DNA from: Lelliottia wanjuensis
Lineage (GTDB): Bacteria; Pseudomonadota; Gammaproteobacteria; Enterobacterales; Enterobacteriaceae
Length of the DNA stretch: 64,000 nucleotides
Assembly: GCF_030238365.1 (NCBI RefSeq)
Contig: NZ_JASSOT010000049.1
Span: forward strand, 1-64,000
Reading direction: 5' to 3'
Both the position numbers and the translations under genes were made by a program. The notes below the pieces were generated by a model. It saw nothing but the letters and a program-made list of their open reading frames with translations. It ran no database searches and had not been told where the DNA came from. Below are positions 21,643-31,823 of this stretch, in pieces. Numbering within the stretch: the stretch's first letter is position 1; every line of letters starts with the position of its first letter.

Positions 21643-22302
21643 ATGGTTAGCAAACCATTTACTGCGCAGGGATATTCACTGGCCGAGGAAGTAGCCAACA
21701 GTATCAGCCACGGTATCGGCCTTGTTTTTGGCATCGTGGGCCTGGTGTTGCTGCTGGTTCAGGCGATAGACACCAACGCGAATGCGATGGCGATTACCAG
21801 TTACAGCTTGTACGGCGGGAGTATGATCCTGCTGTTCCTCGCCTCCACCCTGTACCACGCCATTCCGCATCAGCGGGCAAAACGATGGCTGAAGAAATTC
21901 GACCACTGCGCTATCTATCTGCTGATTGCCGGGACTTACACCCCGTTTTTACTGGTGGGATTAAACTCACCGCTGTCGCGCGGGCTGATGATTGTCATCT
22001 GGAGCCTGGCGCTGCTCGGGATCTTGTTCAAGCTCACCATCGCGCATCGCTTTAAGGTGCTGTCGCTGGTGACCTATCTGACGATGGGCTGGTTGTCGCT
22101 GATTGTGGTCTATCAGCTGGCGGTGAAACTGGCGGCGGGCGGAGTGACGCTGCTGGCGGTAGGCGGGATTGTCTATTCCCTTGGCGTGATTTTTTACGTC
22201 TGCAAACGCATTCCGTATAACCATGCCATCTGGCACGGCTTTGTGTTAGGCGGCAGTGTGTGTCATTTCCTGGCGATTTATTTGTATGTTGGGCAGGTTT
22301 GA
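21643..22302 (+). CDS. trhA: PAQR/hemolysin III family membrane protein TrhA
   Basis: A 219-residue integral membrane protein of the hemolysin III/PAQR family, equal in length to E. coli YqfA/TrhA, implicated in membrane energetics and unsaturated fatty acid homeostasis. Seven hydrophobic segments are visible and the family motif residues ISHGIG, SxxYHA ([10 protein letters not shown]), [15 protein letters not shown] and the C-terminal [17 protein letters not shown] are present, forming the metal-binding cluster. The start at 21643 gives [12 protein letters not shown]; an earlier GTG at 21604 is not supported by homology. Confidence 0.93.
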   Translation: MVSKPFTAQGYSLAEEVANSISHGIGLVFGIVGLVLLLVQAIDTNANAMAITSYSLYGGSMILLFLASTLYHAIPHQRAKRWLKKFDHCAIYLLIAGTYTPFLLVGLNSPLSRGLMIVIWSLALLGILFKLTIAHRFKVLSLVTYLTMGWLSLIVVYQLAVKLAAGGVTLLAVGGIVYSLGVIFYVCKRIPYNHAIWHGFVLGGSVCHFLAIYLYVGQV

Positions 22303-22320
22303 TAGCGGGTGCGGCCTGAT

Positions 22321-22357
22321 GCCCTCACCCCAACCCTCTCCCACGGGGAGAGGGCGC
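22321..22357. repeat. Short dispersed palindrome after trhA
   Basis: GCCCTCACCCCAACCCTCTC followed by CCACGGGGAGAGGGCGC folds into a GCCCTC.../...GAGGGC hairpin. It is of the extragenic type often seen in Enterobacter-like genomes. Only this copy is noticed in the window. Confidence 0.6.
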
Positions 22358-22364
22358 AAAAACT

Positions 22365-22399
22365 AAAAACGGTAACCCAAGGGTTACCGTTTTGCTTTT
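22365..22399. terminator. Bidirectional terminator between trhA and ygfZ
   Basis: AAAAACGGTAACCC and GGGTTACCGTTTT pair almost perfectly around two A residues, with T runs on both strands, ending both convergent genes. Confidence 0.9.
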
Positions 22400-22434
22400 A
22401 CCTTCCGCCACCCGGCGATTCCCACCGACTAAAA

Positions 22435-23415
22435 CTACTCTTCTAACGAATACGGCAACGGCTCAATGCTCAACGTGCTGGCATCGTCACGCACGCGGAA
22501 CACGCTGTCCGGCTCCATATCGTTGTTCATCACTACCTGCACCAGCAGACGACCGTCGTCCAGCTGAACGGCAGCTAAAACGGTGCCGGTACGACGCCAG
22601 TTGTCGCCCATCTTCAGTTCGAGATCTTCACCGGCTTCCGGTACGCGGCTGGCATGGCCTGCCAGATACCACAGGGCGCGTTTGTTGGCCCCACGGAATT
22701 TCGCCCGCGCCACCATCTCCTGACCGGTGTAGCAGCCTTTCTTAAAGCTGATGCCGCCCAGCGCCTGCAGGTTTGTCGCCTGCGGGATAAACTGCGCGCT
22801 GTTGGCCGCATCGATAACCGCTAATCCGGCTTCAATGTTGAGAGCCAACCACTGCTGACTGTTGTTCAACTGCGCTTCGCCGCGCAGGGCTTCGGTCACG
22901 CGTTCAGCGGTCGCCGCATCGGTCACCAGCAGGAAACGCTCGGCAGGATGTTCAAACCACAGAATCGAGGTCGCGCCTTCGCTGACCAGCTGTTTCTCGG
23001 CATCCGGCAGTTCGCTGAACAGATTGTTCAGCGCGGCTCGCGCCTGGAAACCGGCTACACCCAGCAGAACGTGTTCGTCATCCGCGGCGATAGTGACCTT
23101 AGAAAATACGGCGTACTTCTTCAGTTCAGTCAACTGAGCGTCGCGCAGGCTGCGGCGTTCAATCAGGGCGAACCCGTCCTGACGGCGGAACAGACGCAGA
23201 TTGCTCCACATCTTCCCTTTAGGATCGCAATGCGCCGCCAGCAGATGCTGGTGCTCAGTCATCTGGCCCACGTCGGCGGTCACCTGGCCCTGCAGATACT
23301 TCTCGGCATCCGCGCCGGTGAGGGTCGCCAGCGCCCAGTCATCAAGAGAGATCAGCGTCAGCGGCAGACGCGCGGAGGCGACGGGCTGGCGAGGAGGAAA
23401 TGGAGTAAAAGCCAT
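22435..23415 (-). CDS. ygfZ: Folate-binding tRNA-modifying GTPase-independent Fe-S maintenance protein YgfZ
   Basis: A 326-residue folate-dependent protein, equal in length to E. coli YgfZ, that supports iron-sulfur enzymes such as MiaB and is a paralogue of GcvT. The signature motif KGCYTGQE with its conserved cysteine is present near residue 226. An AGGACATCATT ribosome region precedes the ATG. It is divergent from sdhE, and a PurR-like box lies 62 bases upstream. The name of the molecular activity remains unsettled; the Fe-S role is known from E. coli. Confidence 0.95.
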   Translation of the reverse strand: MAFTPFPPRQPVASARLPLTLISLDDWALATLTGADAEKYLQGQVTADVGQMTEHQHLLAAHCDPKGKMWSNLRLFRRQDGFALIERRSLRDAQLTELKKYAVFSKVTIAADDEHVLLGVAGFQARAALNNLFSELPDAEKQLVSEGATSILWFEHPAERFLLVTDAATAERVTEALRGEAQLNNSQQWLALNIEAGLAVIDAANSAQFIPQATNLQALGGISFKKGCYTGQEMVARAKFRGANKRALWYLAGHASRVPEAGEDLELKMGDNWRRTGTVLAAVQLDDGRLLVQVVMNNDMEPDSVFRVRDDASTLSIEPLPYSLEE

Positions 23416-23476
23416 AATGATGTCCTGAATTGCATAACGCTTCGGTAATGCCTAATGGTAAAAGAGACTGTAGTCA

Positions 23477-23492
23477 TTGCAAGCGCTTTCAG
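23477..23492. promoter_or_regulatory. PurR-like palindrome upstream of ygfZ
   Basis: TTGCAAGCGCTTTCAG carries the whole inner PurR core GCAANCGNTTNC, with only the two outermost fixed bases differing. It lies 62 bases from the ygfZ start. Other LacI-family proteins recognise similar sites. Confidence 0.35.
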
Positions 23493-23570
23493 CAGCCCAA
23501 TTGTGCCTTATCGCCGTTCTGCGTAGCGCCACGCAGAACAGAGTAATCCGCTTACATTGCAGGGTTTTTT

Positions 23571-23588
23571 CTGGAAGCGTGCTTCCAG
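23571..23588. other. 18-base palindrome between ygfZ and sdhE
   Basis: CTGGAAGC-GT-GCTTCCAG has perfect eight-base arms and follows a run of six T residues. It lies 94 bases upstream of sdhE. It could be an operator or a hairpin in a leader; nothing in the sequence decides. Confidence 0.4.
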
Positions 23589-23681
23589 TTAGCGATATTC
23601 CAGTAATGAAACAGCAAAAAACACGTTACACTAGAAATCGTCCCTCTTAGAGGTAGAAGAAACGTTAAGCAGGAAATCGAC

Positions 23682-23948
23682 ATGGACATTAACAACAAGG
23701 CCCGTATTCACTGGGCGTGCCGTCGCGGCATGCGTGAACTTGATATTTCCGTCATGCCCTTCTTCGAGTATGAGTACGACAGCTTAAGCGATGATGATAA
23801 ACGCCTGTTTATCCGCCTGCTGGAGAGTGACGATCCTGATTTATTCAACTGGCTGATGAATCATGGCAAACCCGCCGACACCGAGTTGCAGCGGATGGTG
23901 CAATTAATTCAAACACGGAATCGGGAACGTGGTCCTGTGGCAATCTGA
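23682..23948 (+). CDS. sdhE: FAD assembly factor SdhE
   Basis: An 88-residue protein, the E. coli SdhE length, needed for covalent flavinylation of succinate dehydrogenase (SdhA) and fumarate reductase (FrdA). The RGMRELD sequence near the N-terminus is the conserved RGxxE motif that contacts the flavoprotein. It overlaps ygfX by 20 bases, an operon layout shared with E. coli. Confidence 0.97.
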   Translation: MDINNKARIHWACRRGMRELDISVMPFFEYEYDSLSDDDKRLFIRLLESDDPDLFNWLMNHGKPADTELQRMVQLIQTRNRERGPVAI

Positions 23949-24339
23949 TCTGCGCGTCTCCTGGCGCTCACAGTGGATGTCCCTTTTGCTCCACGGCGTT
24001 GTCGCAGCCTTTATTCTGCTGATGCCGTGGCCGCTCAGCTATACTCCGCTCTGGATGCTGTTATTGTCGCTGGTGGTGTTCGATAGCGTCCGCAGCCAGC
24101 GGCGTATCAATTCCCGTCAGGGTGAGATCAAACTGCTGATGGATTCGCGCCTGCGCTGGCAGGGCAAAGAGTGGGAGATCGTCGGCACGCCCTGGATGTT
24201 GAACTCCGGGATGATGTTCCGTCTGCGCAAAGAGGAAGGGGCGCGATGCCAGCATCTGTGGCTGTCAGCCGACAGTATGGATGCCAGCGAATGGCGAGAT
24301 TTGCGTCGGATGGTTTTGCAGCAGCAGCCGACGCCGTAA
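23929..24339 (+). CDS. ygfX: Membrane protein YgfX (CptA)
   Basis: A 136-residue protein with two transmembrane segments near residues 17-34 and 38-52 and a cytoplasmic C-terminal domain. In E. coli it is named CptA/YgfX and was reported as a toxin affecting FtsZ and MreB; its pairing with sdhE as a toxin-antitoxin is disputed because SdhE is a flavinylation factor. It starts with GTG at 23929 inside the end of sdhE, as in E. coli. Confidence 0.92.
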   Translation: MVLWQSDLRVSWRSQWMSLLLHGVVAAFILLMPWPLSYTPLWMLLLSLVVFDSVRSQRRINSRQGEIKLLMDSRLRWQGKEWEIVGTPWMLNSGMMFRLRKEEGARCQHLWLSADSMDASEWRDLRRMVLQQQPTP

Positions 24340-24349
24340 TGCCAGGGAA

Positions 24350-24871
24350 CTAGCTAAACTTCTCGGCCATTTCGCCCAGAATTTGCTCGCACCAGTTTTG
24401 CAGACGCTCATCGCTTAAGTCGTACTGGTTGGTTTCATCCAGCGCCAGTCCGACAAACAGCTGGCCATCTGCGATGATCGGTTTTTGGCTTGTAAACTCG
24501 TAGCCTTCCGTCGGCCAGTAGCCAATAAAGGTAACGCCTTTTGGGGAGAGTTTATCGTGCAGCATACCGAGCGCGTCGAGGAACCATTCGCCATAGCCCA
24601 ACTGGTCGCCCATGCCGTACAGCGCAATGATTTTGCCCTCAAGATTAAGCGAGTCGAGCTGATCCCAGATGGCTTCCCAGTCTTCCTGTAATTCACCAAA
24701 ATCCCAGGTCGGAATGCCAAGAATCAGAACGTCGTACTGCTCCATCTCGGTGGGCGCGTCGTCTTTCAGATTGTGCAGAGTCACCAGTTCCGGGCCAATA
24801 ATGTCGCGAATTTTCTCCGCGGCCATCTCGGTGTAGCAGGTGCTGGAACCATAAAACAGACCAATATTCAT
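24350..24871 (-). CDS. fldB: Flavodoxin FldB
   Basis: A 173-residue long-chain flavodoxin, the E. coli FldB length. The FMN phosphate loop is in [14 protein letters not shown] at the N-terminus, and WDFGEL and [10 protein letters not shown] form the isoalloxazine-contacting loops. FldB is a low-potential electron carrier induced by SoxRS in E. coli. It is convergent with ygfX and divergent from xerD. Confidence 0.96.
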   Translation of the reverse strand: MNIGLFYGSSTCYTEMAAEKIRDIIGPELVTLHNLKDDAPTEMEQYDVLILGIPTWDFGELQEDWEAIWDQLDSLNLEGKIIALYGMGDQLGYGEWFLDALGMLHDKLSPKGVTFIGYWPTEGYEFTSQKPIIADGQLFVGLALDETNQYDLSDERLQNWCEQILGEMAEKFS

Positions 24872-24971
24872 CGCGTAAACTTCTCAATACTTGCTTTGAC
24901 TTTAGGCGTAGTGTACCAGAAACCTGTACCATTACGTCATAATGGCCGATGGCAGAATCACAGGAGCAGAC

Positions 24972-25868
24972 GTGGAAAAGGATCTCGCCCTCATCGAACA
25001 ATTTCTCGATGCGCTCTGGCTGGAAAAGAATCTGGCGGAGAATACGCTCAGCGCTTATCGCCGCGATTTGACCATGCTGGTGGAGTGGCTGGCGCATCGC
25101 AACTTGTCTCTTGAGCAGGCACAAAGCGACGATCTGCAGGCGCTGCTGGCTGAACGCATGGACGGCGGCTACAAAGCCACCAGTTCCGCGCGGTTGTTGA
25201 GTGCGATGCGGCGGCTGTTCCAGCATATGTATCGCGAGAAGCTGCGAGCCGACGACCCGAGCGCGCTGCTGGCGTCGCCCAAGCTGCCGCAGCGTTTGCC
25301 GAAAGATCTTAGCGAAGCGCAGGTCGATCGCCTGTTGCAGTCCCCGGCGGTTGACCTGCCGCTGGAGTTACGCGATAAAGCCATGCTTGAGGTGTTGTAT
25401 GCCACCGGGCTGCGCGTGTCGGAGCTGGTCGGTTTAACGATGAGCGACATCAGCCTGCGCCAGGGCGTGGTGCGGGTAATTGGTAAAGGGAACAAAGAGC
25501 GGCTGGTGCCGCTTGGCGAAGAGGCGGTCTACTGGGTGGAAAACTACCTGGAGCACGGGCGTCCGTGGCTGCTGAACGGCGTGTCGATTGATGTGCTGTT
25601 CCCGAGCCAGCGCGCGCAGCAGATGACGCGTCAAACCTTCTGGCATCGCATTAAACATTACGCCACACTGGCGGGCATCGACAGTGAAAAACTTTCGCCG
25701 CACGTTCTGCGTCACGCCTTCGCGACGCATTTGCTAAACCATGGCGCGGATTTACGCGTGGTGCAGATGCTGCTTGGGCACAGCGATCTTTCCACGACGC
25801 AGATCTACACCCATGTAGCAACAGAACGCCTGCGGCAGCTACACCAACAGCACCACCCACGAGCGTGA
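24972..25868 (+). CDS. xerD: Tyrosine recombinase XerD
   Basis: A 298-residue site-specific recombinase, identical in length to E. coli XerD, that with XerC resolves chromosome dimers at dif under FtsK control. The catalytic set is visible: Arg in ATGLRVSELVG, Lys in GKGNKER, His/Arg in HVLRHAFATH, His in LGHSDLST and the nucleophilic Tyr in TQIYTHV (about residue 279). It starts with GTG at 24972, five bases after CAGGAG. It leads xerD-dsbC-recJ-prfB-lysS. Confidence 0.98.
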   Translation: MEKDLALIEQFLDALWLEKNLAENTLSAYRRDLTMLVEWLAHRNLSLEQAQSDDLQALLAERMDGGYKATSSARLLSAMRRLFQHMYREKLRADDPSALLASPKLPQRLPKDLSEAQVDRLLQSPAVDLPLELRDKAMLEVLYATGLRVSELVGLTMSDISLRQGVVRVIGKGNKERLVPLGEEAVYWVENYLEHGRPWLLNGVSIDVLFPSQRAQQMTRQTFWHRIKHYATLAGIDSEKLSPHVLRHAFATHLLNHGADLRVVQMLLGHSDLSTTQIYTHVATERLRQLHQQHHPRA

Positions 25869-25896
25869 GTGCCGACCCATAGTGATAGGATTGAAA

Positions 25897-26610
25897 ATGA
25901 AAAAATCTTTAGTGCTGTTCTCCCTGCTGGCCGCCTCTTTTACCGGTTTTGCCCATGCTGATGACGCAGCGATCAAACAGTCGCTGGCGAAACTCGGCGT
26001 GACCAGCAGCGAAATCCAGCCTGCGCCGGTGGCCGGAATGAAAACCGTGCTGACCAGCAGCGGCGTGCTGTACGTGACCGAAGACGGCAAGCACTTCATC
26101 CAGGGTCCACTGTACGACGTCAGCGGCGCGCAGCCGGTGAACGTCACCAACCAGCTGCTGATGAAAAATCTGAACGCGCTGGAAAAAGAGATGATCGTCT
26201 ACAAAGCCGCGCAGGAAAAACACGTGATTACCGTGTTCACCGATATCACCTGCGGCTACTGCCACAAGCTGCATGAAGAGATGAAAGACTACAACGCGCT
26301 CGGCATCACCGTGCGTTATCTGGCGTTCCCGCGCGCAGGCGTGCAGAGCCAGCCAGAGCAGGACATGAAAGCCATCTGGTGTGCCAAAGACCGCAATAAA
26401 GCCTTTGATGACGCGATGAACGGCAAGGGCGTCACTCCAGCCTCCTGTGATATCGACATCGCTAACCACTACGCGCTGGGCGTGCAGTTTGGTGTGACCG
26501 GGACCCCGGCCATCGTGCTGAGCAACGGCTACGTCGTGCCGGGCTACCAGGGGCCGAAAGAGATGAAAGAGTTCCTCGACGCGCACCAGAAACAGACTGG
26601 CGGTAAATAA
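25897..26610 (+). CDS. dsbC: Thiol:disulfide interchange protein DsbC
   Basis: A 237-residue periplasmic disulfide isomerase. The signal peptide ends near residue 21 (FAHA-DDAAI). An N-terminal dimerisation domain is followed by a thioredoxin fold with the CGYC active site at residues 119-122; a second structural cysteine pair is in IWCAKD and PASCDID. DsbD keeps it reduced. The ATG at 25897 follows an ATAGGA site. Confidence 0.97.
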   Translation: MKKSLVLFSLLAASFTGFAHADDAAIKQSLAKLGVTSSEIQPAPVAGMKTVLTSSGVLYVTEDGKHFIQGPLYDVSGAQPVNVTNQLLMKNLNALEKEMIVYKAAQEKHVITVFTDITCGYCHKLHEEMKDYNALGITVRYLAFPRAGVQSQPEQDMKAIWCAKDRNKAFDDAMNGKGVTPASCDIDIANHYALGVQFGVTGTPAIVLSNGYVVPGYQGPKEMKEFLDAHQKQTGGK

Positions 26611-26615
26611 TTCGC

Positions 26616-28349
26616 GTGAAAGCCCAAACAAAATTGCGCCGCCGTGAGGTGGATGAAAGTATTGAGTTACCCGCCGATCTCTCACCGCTCCTGCGCCGTT
26701 TATACGCCGGGCGCGGCGTTCGCGCGGCCACGGAACTGGAGCGCAGTGTCAAAGGGATGCTGCCCTGGCAGCAGCTCAGCGGCATCGAAAAAGCGACAGA
26801 GATCCTTTATGACGCCCTGCGCGAAGGGACGCGGATTGTCGTCGTCGGCGATTTCGATGCCGATGGCGCGACCAGCACCGCCCTGAGCGTCCTCAGCCTG
26901 CGCGCGCTGGGCTGCGATAACGTCACTTATCTGGTGCCGAACCGTTTTGAAGACGGTTACGGCCTCAGCCCGGAAGTGGTCGATCAGGCTCACGCTCGCG
27001 GGGCGCAAATGATCCTGACCGTCGATAACGGGATCTCCTCCCATGCCGGCGTCGATCGCGCGCACGATCTGGGGATCCCGGTCGTGGTCACCGATCACCA
27101 CCTGCCGGGTGAAACCCTCCCGGCAGCCGAAGCCATCATTAACCCGAACCTGCGCGACTGCGACTTCCCGTCGAAATCGCTGGCGGGCGTGGGCGTGGCG
27201 TTTTACCTGATGCTGGCCCTGCGTGCATTGCTGCGGGATAAAGGCTGGTTTGAGGCGCGCGGCATTGCGATCCCAAATCTGGCCGAGTATCTCGATTTAG
27301 TTGCCCTCGGTACGGTGGCGGACGTGGTGCCGCTCGATACCAACAACCGTATTCTGACCTGGCAGGGGCTGGGCCGCATCCGGGCGGGGAAATGTCGTCC
27401 GGGGATTAAAGCCCTGCTCGAAATTTCCAATCGCGATCCGCTGAAGCTGGCGGCAAGCGATCTCGGGTTTGCCCTCGGGCCGCGTCTGAATGCGGCAGGG
27501 CGACTGGATGATATGTCCGTTGGCGTGGCGCTGCTGCTCTGCGACAACATCGGCGAAGCCCGCGTTCTGGCCAATGAACTCGACGCGCTGAACCAGACGC
27601 GCAAAGAGATCGAGCAGGGGATGCAGGCCGAAGCCCTGACCCTGTGCGAAAAACTCGAGCGTAGCACCGACACGCTGCCCGGTGGACTCGCGATGTACCA
27701 CCCGGAGTGGCACCAGGGCGTGGTCGGAATTCTGGCCTCGCGCATCAAAGAGCGTTTCCACCGTCCGGTGATCGCCTTTGCGCCTGCGGGCGACGGCACG
27801 CTGAAAGGCTCGGGCCGTTCCATTCAGGGGCTGCACATGCGCGATGCGCTGGAGCGTCTGGACACGCTTCATCCTGGGCTGATGATCAAATTCGGCGGCC
27901 ACGCGATGGCGGCGGGGTTATCCCTGGAAGAGGCGAAGTTCGACGAGTTCCAGCGGCTCTTCGGCGAGTTGGTCACCGACTGGCTGGACCCGGCCTTGCT
28001 GCAGGGCGAAGTGGTCTCTGACGGTGCGCTGTCCGGCGCGGAGATGACCATGGAAGTGGCGCAGATGCTGCGCGACGCCGGTCCGTGGGGGCAGATGTTC
28101 CCGGAGCCACTGTTTGACGGGCGTTTTCGCCTGCTGCAACAGCGTCTGGTGGGCGAGCGTCATCTCAAAGTGATGGTCGAGCCGGTGAACGGTGGCCCGC
28201 TGCTGGATGGCATCGCCTTTAACGTCGATACCGCCGTCTGGCCCGATAACGGCGTGCGCGAAGTCGAACTGGCTTACAAACTCGATATTAACGAGTTTCG
28301 CGGTAATCGCAGTTTGCAGATTATCATCGATCATATCTGGCCAATTTAG
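26616..28349 (+). CDS. recJ: Single-stranded-DNA-specific exonuclease RecJ
   Basis: A 577-residue 5'-3' exonuclease, the E. coli length, used in RecF recombination, mismatch repair and base excision repair. DHH-family motifs are clear: GDFDADGATSTA near residue 77, TVDNGISSH and TDHHLPG in the phosphoesterase domain, and GGHAMAAGLS in the DHHA1 domain. It starts with GTG five bases after the dsbC stop, so it is probably translated from the same message. Confidence 0.97.
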   Translation: MKAQTKLRRREVDESIELPADLSPLLRRLYAGRGVRAATELERSVKGMLPWQQLSGIEKATEILYDALREGTRIVVVGDFDADGATSTALSVLSLRALGCDNVTYLVPNRFEDGYGLSPEVVDQAHARGAQMILTVDNGISSHAGVDRAHDLGIPVVVTDHHLPGETLPAAEAIINPNLRDCDFPSKSLAGVGVAFYLMLALRALLRDKGWFEARGIAIPNLAEYLDLVALGTVADVVPLDTNNRILTWQGLGRIRAGKCRPGIKALLEISNRDPLKLAASDLGFALGPRLNAAGRLDDMSVGVALLLCDNIGEARVLANELDALNQTRKEIEQGMQAEALTLCEKLERSTDTLPGGLAMYHPEWHQGVVGILASRIKERFHRPVIAFAPAGDGTLKGSGRSIQGLHMRDALERLDTLHPGLMIKFGGHAMAAGLSLEEAKFDEFQRLFGELVTDWLDPALLQGEVVSDGALSGAEMTMEVAQMLRDAGPWGQMFPEPLFDGRFRLLQQRLVGERHLKVMVEPVNGGPLLDGIAFNVDTAVWPDNGVREVELAYKLDINEFRGNRSLQIIIDHIWPI

Positions 28350-28369
28350 CGGCACTATTCTCTATAAAA

Positions 28370-28400
28370 AAGAGCGTGGATTCGGTACAATCCCGCTCTT
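28370..28400 (+). terminator. Hairpin between recJ and prfB
   Basis: AAGAGCG-T-GGATT pairs with AATCC-CGCTCTT across CGGTAC with a single bulged T. The stem is long but lacks a T-tract, so it may be a weak terminator or an RNA processing site. Confidence 0.4.
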
Positions 28401-28439
28401 ATCACCGCATTTTGACTAGTCCAATAAAGAAAACAGACC

Positions 28440-29538
28440 ATGTTTGAAATTAATCCGGTAAAAAACCGCATTCAAGACCTCACGGAACGTTCTAGCGTTC
28501 TTCGGGGGTATCTTTGACTACGATGCCAAGAAAGAGCGTCTTGAAGAAGTAAACGCCGAGCTGGAACAGCCCGACGTCTGGAACCAACCTGAACGCGCAC
28601 AGGCGCTGGGTAAAGAGCGTTCCTCCCTCGAAGCCATCGTTGAAACGCTGGATCAAATGACACAGGGGCTGGAAGATGTTTCCGGTCTGCTGGAACTCGC
28701 CGTCGAAGCCGACGACGAAGAGACCTTTAACGAAACCATCGCTGAACTCGACGTGCTGGAAGAGAAACTGGCGCAGCTCGAATTCCGCCGTATGTTCTCT
28801 GGCGAGTACGACAGCGCTGACTGCTATCTCGATATCCAGGCCGGTTCTGGCGGGACAGAAGCACAGGACTGGGCGAGCATGCTGGCGCGTATGTATCTGC
28901 GTTGGGCAGAAGCGCGCGGCTTCAAAACCGAAATCATTGAAGAGTCTGAAGGTGAAGTGGCGGGTCTTAAATCCATCACCATCAAGATCATTGGTGATTA
29001 CGCCTACGGCTGGCTGCGTACCGAAACGGGCGTTCACCGCCTGGTGCGTAAGAGCCCGTTCGATTCCGGCGGCCGTCGTCACACCTCTTTTAGCTCTGCG
29101 TTTGTCTATCCGGAAGTGGATGAAGATATCGATATCGAAATCAATCCGGCGGACCTGCGTATCGACGTTTACCGCGCATCCGGTGCGGGTGGTCAGCACG
29201 TTAACCGTACGGAATCGGCGGTGCGTATTACCCACCTCCCGACCAACACGGTGACGCAGTGCCAGAACGACCGTTCGCAGCATAAGAACAAAGACCAGGC
29301 CATGAAGCAGATGAAAGCGAAGCTTTATGAACTGGAAATGCAGAAGAAGAATGCTGAGAAACAGGTGATGGAAGATAACAAATCTGACATCGGCTGGGGC
29401 AGCCAGATTCGTTCTTACGTCCTTGATGACTCCCGTATCAAAGACTTGCGTACCGGGGTTGAAACCCGTAACACGCAGGCGGTGCTGGACGGCAGCCTGG
29501 ACCAATTTATCGAAGCAAGTTTGAAAGCAGGGTTATGA
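28440..29538 (+). CDS. prfB: Peptide chain release factor 2 (programmed +1 frameshift)
   Basis: RF2 recognises UGA and UAA stop codons and triggers peptide release. The gene is read from ATG at 28440 through 25 codons to CTT, meets an in-frame TGA at 28515-28517, and continues in the +1 frame from 28516 to give 365 residues, as in E. coli. The slip signal TAT-CTT-TGA-C is intact, and the internal Shine-Dalgarno element is CGGGGG instead of the E. coli AGGGGG. The SPF stop-recognition motif ([11 protein letters not shown]) and the catalytic GGQ ([10 protein letters not shown], near residue 250) are present. lysS follows after nine bases. Confidence 0.98.
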
Positions 29539-29547
29539 GGAACCAAC

Positions 29548-31065
29548 ATGTCTGAACAACAAGCACAGGGCACTGACGCGGTAGTCGATCTTAATAACGA
29601 ACTGAAAACCCGTCGCGAAAAGCTGGCTGCACTGCGTGAGCAGGGTATCCCATTCCCGAACGATTTCCGTCGCGATCATACCTCAGACCAGCTGCACGCT
29701 GACTTCGACGCGAAAGAAAACGAAGAGCTGGAAGCGCTGAACGTTGAAGTGTCCGTTGCAGGCCGCATGATGACCCGTCGCGTGATGGGTAAAGCGTCTT
29801 TCGTGACGTTACAGGACGTCGGTGGCCGTATTCAGCTGTACGTTTCCCGTGACGATCTGCCAGAAGGCATCTACAACGAGCAGTTCAAGAAGTGGGACCT
29901 GGGCGATATCCTGGGCGCGAAAGGCAAGCTGTTCAAGACCAAGACCGGCGAGCTGTCCATCCACTGCACCGAACTGCGTTTGCTGACGAAAGCACTGCGT
30001 CCGCTGCCGGACAAATTCCACGGCCTGCAGGATCAGGAAGCGCGCTATCGTCAGCGCTACCTGGATCTCATCTCTAACGATGAATCCCGCAAAACGTTCA
30101 AAATCCGTTCCCAGATTATGGCGGGTATCCGTCAGTTCATGGTTGGCCGTGATTTTATGGAAGTTGAAACGCCAATGATGCAGGTGATCCCAGGCGGCGC
30201 GTCTGCCCGTCCGTTCATCACCCATCACAACGCGCTGGATCTGGACATGTACCTGCGTATCGCGCCGGAACTGTACCTGAAACGTCTGGTGGTTGGCGGT
30301 TTTGAGCGCGTGTTCGAAATCAACCGTAACTTCCGTAACGAAGGCATCTCCGTACGTCATAACCCAGAGTTCACCATGATGGAACTCTATATGGCGTATG
30401 CAGATTACAAAGACCTGATCGAACTGACCGAGTCTCTGTTCCGCACCCTGGCGCAGGATATTCTCGGCACCACTGAAGTGCCTTACGGCGAAGAGGTGTT
30501 CGACTTTGGTAAGCCGTTCGTCAAACTGACCATGCGCGAGGCGATCAAGAAATACCGTCCAGAGACTAATATGGCTGACCTGGATAACTTCGATTCAGCG
30601 AAAGCTATCGCGACCAGCATCGGCATCAAAGTTGAGAAGAGCTGGGGTCTGGGCCGTATCGTGACCGAGATCTTCGAAGAAGTGGCCGAAGCGCACCTGA
30701 TTCAGCCAACCTTCATCACCGAATACCCGGCAGAAGTGTCTCCGCTGGCGCGTCGTAACGACGAAAACCCGGAAATCACCGACCGCTTTGAATTCTTCAT
30801 CGGTGGTCGCGAAATCGGTAACGGCTTTAGCGAGCTGAACGATGCGCAGGATCAGGCGCAGCGCTTCCAGGATCAGGTTAACGCGAAAGAAGCGGGCGAC
30901 GACGAAGCGATGTTCTTCGACGAAGACTACGTCACCGCGCTGGAGCACGGCCTGCCACCGACTGCAGGTCTGGGCATTGGTATCGACCGTATGGTGATGC
31001 TGTTCACCAACAGCCACACCATCCGCGACGTGATCCTGTTCCCGGCGATGCGTCCGGTTAAATAA
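29548..31065 (+). CDS. lysS: Lysine--tRNA ligase
   Basis: A 505-residue class II aminoacyl-tRNA synthetase matching E. coli LysS in length. The N-terminal OB-fold anticodon-binding domain (about 65-145) precedes the catalytic domain with motif 2 [14 protein letters not shown] and motif 3 [13 protein letters not shown]. It follows prfB with a GAGGAACC ribosome site, and the pair is co-transcribed in E. coli. Confidence 0.98.
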   Translation: MSEQQAQGTDAVVDLNNELKTRREKLAALREQGIPFPNDFRRDHTSDQLHADFDAKENEELEALNVEVSVAGRMMTRRVMGKASFVTLQDVGGRIQLYVSRDDLPEGIYNEQFKKWDLGDILGAKGKLFKTKTGELSIHCTELRLLTKALRPLPDKFHGLQDQEARYRQRYLDLISNDESRKTFKIRSQIMAGIRQFMVGRDFMEVETPMMQVIPGGASARPFITHHNALDLDMYLRIAPELYLKRLVVGGFERVFEINRNFRNEGISVRHNPEFTMMELYMAYADYKDLIELTESLFRTLAQDILGTTEVPYGEEVFDFGKPFVKLTMREAIKKYRPETNMADLDNFDSAKAIATSIGIKVEKSWGLGRIVTEIFEEVAEAHLIQPTFITEYPAEVSPLARRNDENPEITDRFEFFIGGREIGNGFSELNDAQDQAQRFQDQVNAKEAGDDEAMFFDEDYVTALEHGLPPTAGLGIGIDRMVMLFTNSHTIRDVILFPAMRPVK

Positions 31066-31078
31066 GTCACTGAGTGGC

Positions 31079-31115
31079 AAAAAGCCCCGGCGTTTATCGC
31101 GTCGGGGCTTTTTTT
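31079..31115. terminator. Bidirectional terminator between lysS and idi
   Basis: AAAAAGCCCCGGCG and CGTCGGGGCTTTTTTT pair across TTTATCG, with long T runs on the plus strand and A/T on the other, ending both convergent genes. Confidence 0.92.
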
Positions 31116-31665
31116 ATGGCTGCAAGTCGGCGGCGAACTGCCTGAGCTTCTCGTGGGCGATCGCCACCTGCGACACCATCCACGGGCTGAACGCCCACGG
31201 CGTTGCGTTGATTGCGCACAGCAGGGATTCCAGTTCAACCCACTGCACCGCCATCACTTCATCAGGATTGAGCGTGAGCGTGCCGACGAGCTTTGCCGCA
31301 AACACCGGGCAGATTTCGTTTTCGACGATCCCGGAAGGGTCGGTTTCGCAGTAGCGGAAATCGACTGCGACGGGCGTCAGGTGGGCGATTTCGGCACCAA
31401 TTTCGTAGCGGCAGCGGCGAATCAGGGCATGCTCGGTACTTTCGCCGGTTTGTGGGTGCCCACAGACGGAATTCGTCCAGACGCCGGGCCAGGCTTTTTT
31501 GCTCAGTGCGCGGCGGGTGACGAGGCATTCTCCCTGGTCGTTAAACAACCATGTAGAGAACGCCAGATGCAGCGGGGTATGCGATGTGTGGGCGGCGTAC
31601 TTTTCCTGCGTGCCGATGACCTCTCCCTGGTCATTAACCAAAATGACGTGTTCTTGTATGCTCAT
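31114..31665 (-). CDS. idi: Isopentenyl-diphosphate delta-isomerase, type 1
   Basis: A 183-residue Nudix-fold isomerase interconverting IPP and DMAPP. The catalytic cysteine and metal-binding His are in [11 protein letters not shown], and the catalytic glutamate region is [11 protein letters not shown]. Further metal His residues occur in [16 protein letters not shown]. The ATG at 31665 has GGAGTCGGA before it and matches the E. coli start; the upstream in-frame extension to 31770 is rejected. Confidence 0.96.
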   Translation of the reverse strand: MSIQEHVILVNDQGEVIGTQEKYAAHTSHTPLHLAFSTWLFNDQGECLVTRRALSKKAWPGVWTNSVCGHPQTGESTEHALIRRCRYEIGAEIAHLTPVAVDFRYCETDPSGIVENEICPVFAAKLVGTLTLNPDEVMAVQWVELESLLCAINATPWAFSPWMVSQVAIAHEKLRQFAADLQP

Positions 31666-31823
31666 TCCGACTCCAGTACCCGAACGACGGGATGCTGACA
31701 TTATATCGCACTCTTTCACGGACGGGTTGGCTCCCGGTGGCGGAAAGCATCTTGCAGCAAAGATTGGCAACAGAATTTAGGCTGCTATCATAGGACGCCA
31801 TTTACGCTGACCGAGGAGCCGCT

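Noticed and set aside
23929..24339. sdhE-ygfX as a toxin-antitoxin system
   Set aside because: Though once proposed for E. coli, SdhE has an established role in flavinylation, so the pair is not presented as a defence or toxin module.
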